DNA of 64,000 nt from positions 496,001 through 560,000 of the forward strand of contig NZ_JOFZ01000001.1 of the NCBI RefSeq assembly GCF_000721265.1, in the 5' to 3' direction. The notes beneath the pieces were generated by a model. The model ran no database searches, was not told the DNA's origin, and worked only from the letters and a program-made list of their open reading frames with translations. Shown here piece by piece: positions 61,573-64,000 of this stretch. Both the position numbers and the translations under genes were made by a program. How positions within the stretch are numbered: the first letter of the stretch is position 1; each line of letters begins with the position of its first letter. Source of the stretch: Streptomyces sp. NRRL F-5126 (lineage in GTDB: Bacteria > Actinomycetota > Actinomycetes > Streptomycetales > Streptomycetaceae).

Positions 61573-61588
61573 AGAGGTCTAAACCAAT
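61573..61588. promoter_or_regulatory. Candidate DasR (dre-type) site upstream of acsA
   Basis: AGAGGTCTAAACCAAT matches the dre consensus ACTGGTCTAGACCACT at 12 of 16 positions, with the GGTCTA and ACCA core kept. It lies just upstream of the presumed acsA -35. Confidence 0.45.
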
Positions 61589-61601
61589 TGCCCGTTTGCT
61601 C

Positions 61602-61630
61602 TTGTCACGTGGGCGTCCGGCTGATGAGCT
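61602..61630 (+). promoter_or_regulatory. Candidate acsA promoter
   Basis: TTGTCA (61602-61607) and TGAGCT (61625-61630) are separated by 17 bases. Transcription would start about 35 bases before the GTG at 61671. Confidence 0.4.
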
Positions 61631-61670
61631 AGCGGGGGAAACGTAGGACGCCCTGGGAATGGGAGATGTC

Positions 61671-63626
<1,956 letters not shown>

Positions 63627-63637
63627 GCGCACTCGCA

Positions 63638-63682
63638 GAAGCGGGGGTGCCCGGCACGCGGAGTGCCGGACACCCCCGCTTC
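63638..63682 (+). terminator. Terminator of acsA
   Basis: A 20-base arm (63638-63657) pairs with 63663-63682 with one mismatch and a 5-base loop. It begins 11 bases after the acsA stop. There is no T-run. Confidence 0.85.
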
Positions 63683-63853
63683 CGTACGTACGAAGGGTGA
63701 TCCGGGGTACCCATGACCAACGCCGCCCCGACCGGCGGCCCGGCAGGGCGGCCCGATCCGCTGGCGCGACCCGCGGGGGCAACGCGCGGGGACGGCGGCG
63801 GTCCGGCATGATCGGACCACAGACACGACCCGCACGGACACGTAGTACTCGGA

Positions 63854-63880
63854 CACGAAGTGCACGAAGTACACGAAGTA
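63854..63880. repeat. Three tandem CACGAAGTR units
   Basis: CACGAAGTG, CACGAAGTA and CACGAAGTA follow each other in an AT-richer stretch about 40 bases before the next gene, probably within its promoter region. Confidence 0.8.
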
Positions 63881-63917
63881 CAAGAGAACGGTTACGGCCG
63901 AGGAGAGGGAGTCACCG

Positions 63918-64000
63918 ATGAGCGACCCCGACAAGCAGGTTGCCGATGCGCTGAAGACGGGCACCGCCGTCGAAGCCGTACCCGCCGACCGCAGTCTCGG
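63918..64000 (+). CDS. Start of an unidentified gene, cut by the window end
   Basis: ATG 63918 follows GAGGAGAGGGA at a normal distance and opens a frame to the window end. The 27 visible residues begin MSDPDKQVADALKTG and are polar, with no signal peptide. Too little is present to name the product. Confidence 0.55.
   Translation, partial: MSDPDKQVADALKTGTAVEAVPADRSL

Overview
The window looks like a Streptomyces chromosome segment. GC content is very high, most genes overlap by 4 bases or sit a few bases apart, GTG starts are common, and it carries the developmental regulator bldG, a Tad-type secretion locus with the septum-site gene ssd, and the block holB-tmk-topA. No CRISPR array, insertion sequence, integrase or rRNA was seen. 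One tRNA gene (Thr, anticodon CGT) is present.

Layout. 1-3.3 kb: the end of an Asp23-type envelope-stress gene and its partner, two separate proteins matching the phosphoesterase and ligase modules of LigD, and a class II aldolase. 3.3-12 kb: an amino-acid permease, a quinone oxidoreductase-like enzyme, and a sugar-metabolism cluster (two FGGY kinases, a 2-hydroxyacid dehydrogenase, a histidine phosphatase, a PEP-mutase-family enzyme) whose gaps hold several tandem repeats. 12.5-19.7 kb: a CPBP protease with a two-component pair, an F420/FMN-type oxidase, an SDR gene divergent from a LysR regulator, and a second two-component pair. 19.9-29.8 kb: a lipoprotein hydrolase, an MMPL transporter fused to a TM2 domain, two MmyB-like regulators, a secreted beta-propeller-like protein, a small tautomerase and a Tat-exported glycosidase with a CBM35/CBM6-type module.

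29.9-35.6 kb is the most interesting part. It is a compact minus-strand operon for what looks like a ribosomally synthesised, modified peptide. It holds a 45-residue acidic precursor ending in Cys, a radical SAM/SPASM enzyme, a SagB-type flavin oxidoreductase, a TPR-like protein of unknown function, an MFS exporter and an EpiD-like flavin-dependent cysteine decarboxylase. I see no YcaO, lanthipeptide dehydratase or linaridin genes, so the combination does not fit a RiPP class I recognise. It is bounded by a strong bidirectional terminator on one side and the terminator of tRNA-Thr on the other.

36-50 kb is conserved core: a secreted tripeptidyl-peptidase-like lipoprotein, holB, a tmk fused to an MFS-like membrane domain and a long charged coiled coil, topA, a methyltransferase, a small lipoprotein, an anti-sigma-type ATPase and bldG. 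50-58 kb is the helicase/secretion neighbourhood (MrfA-like helicase, TadE-like proteins, Flp-type pilin, TadC, TadB, TadA, Ssd). 58-64 kb holds a HAD phosphatase, a Fic-fold protein with a degenerate active site, a CooC/ParA-like ATPase, acsA and the first codons of another gene. Several genes here have a -10-like hexamer 6-8 bases before the start codon and no Shine-Dalgarno, which suggests leaderless transcripts.
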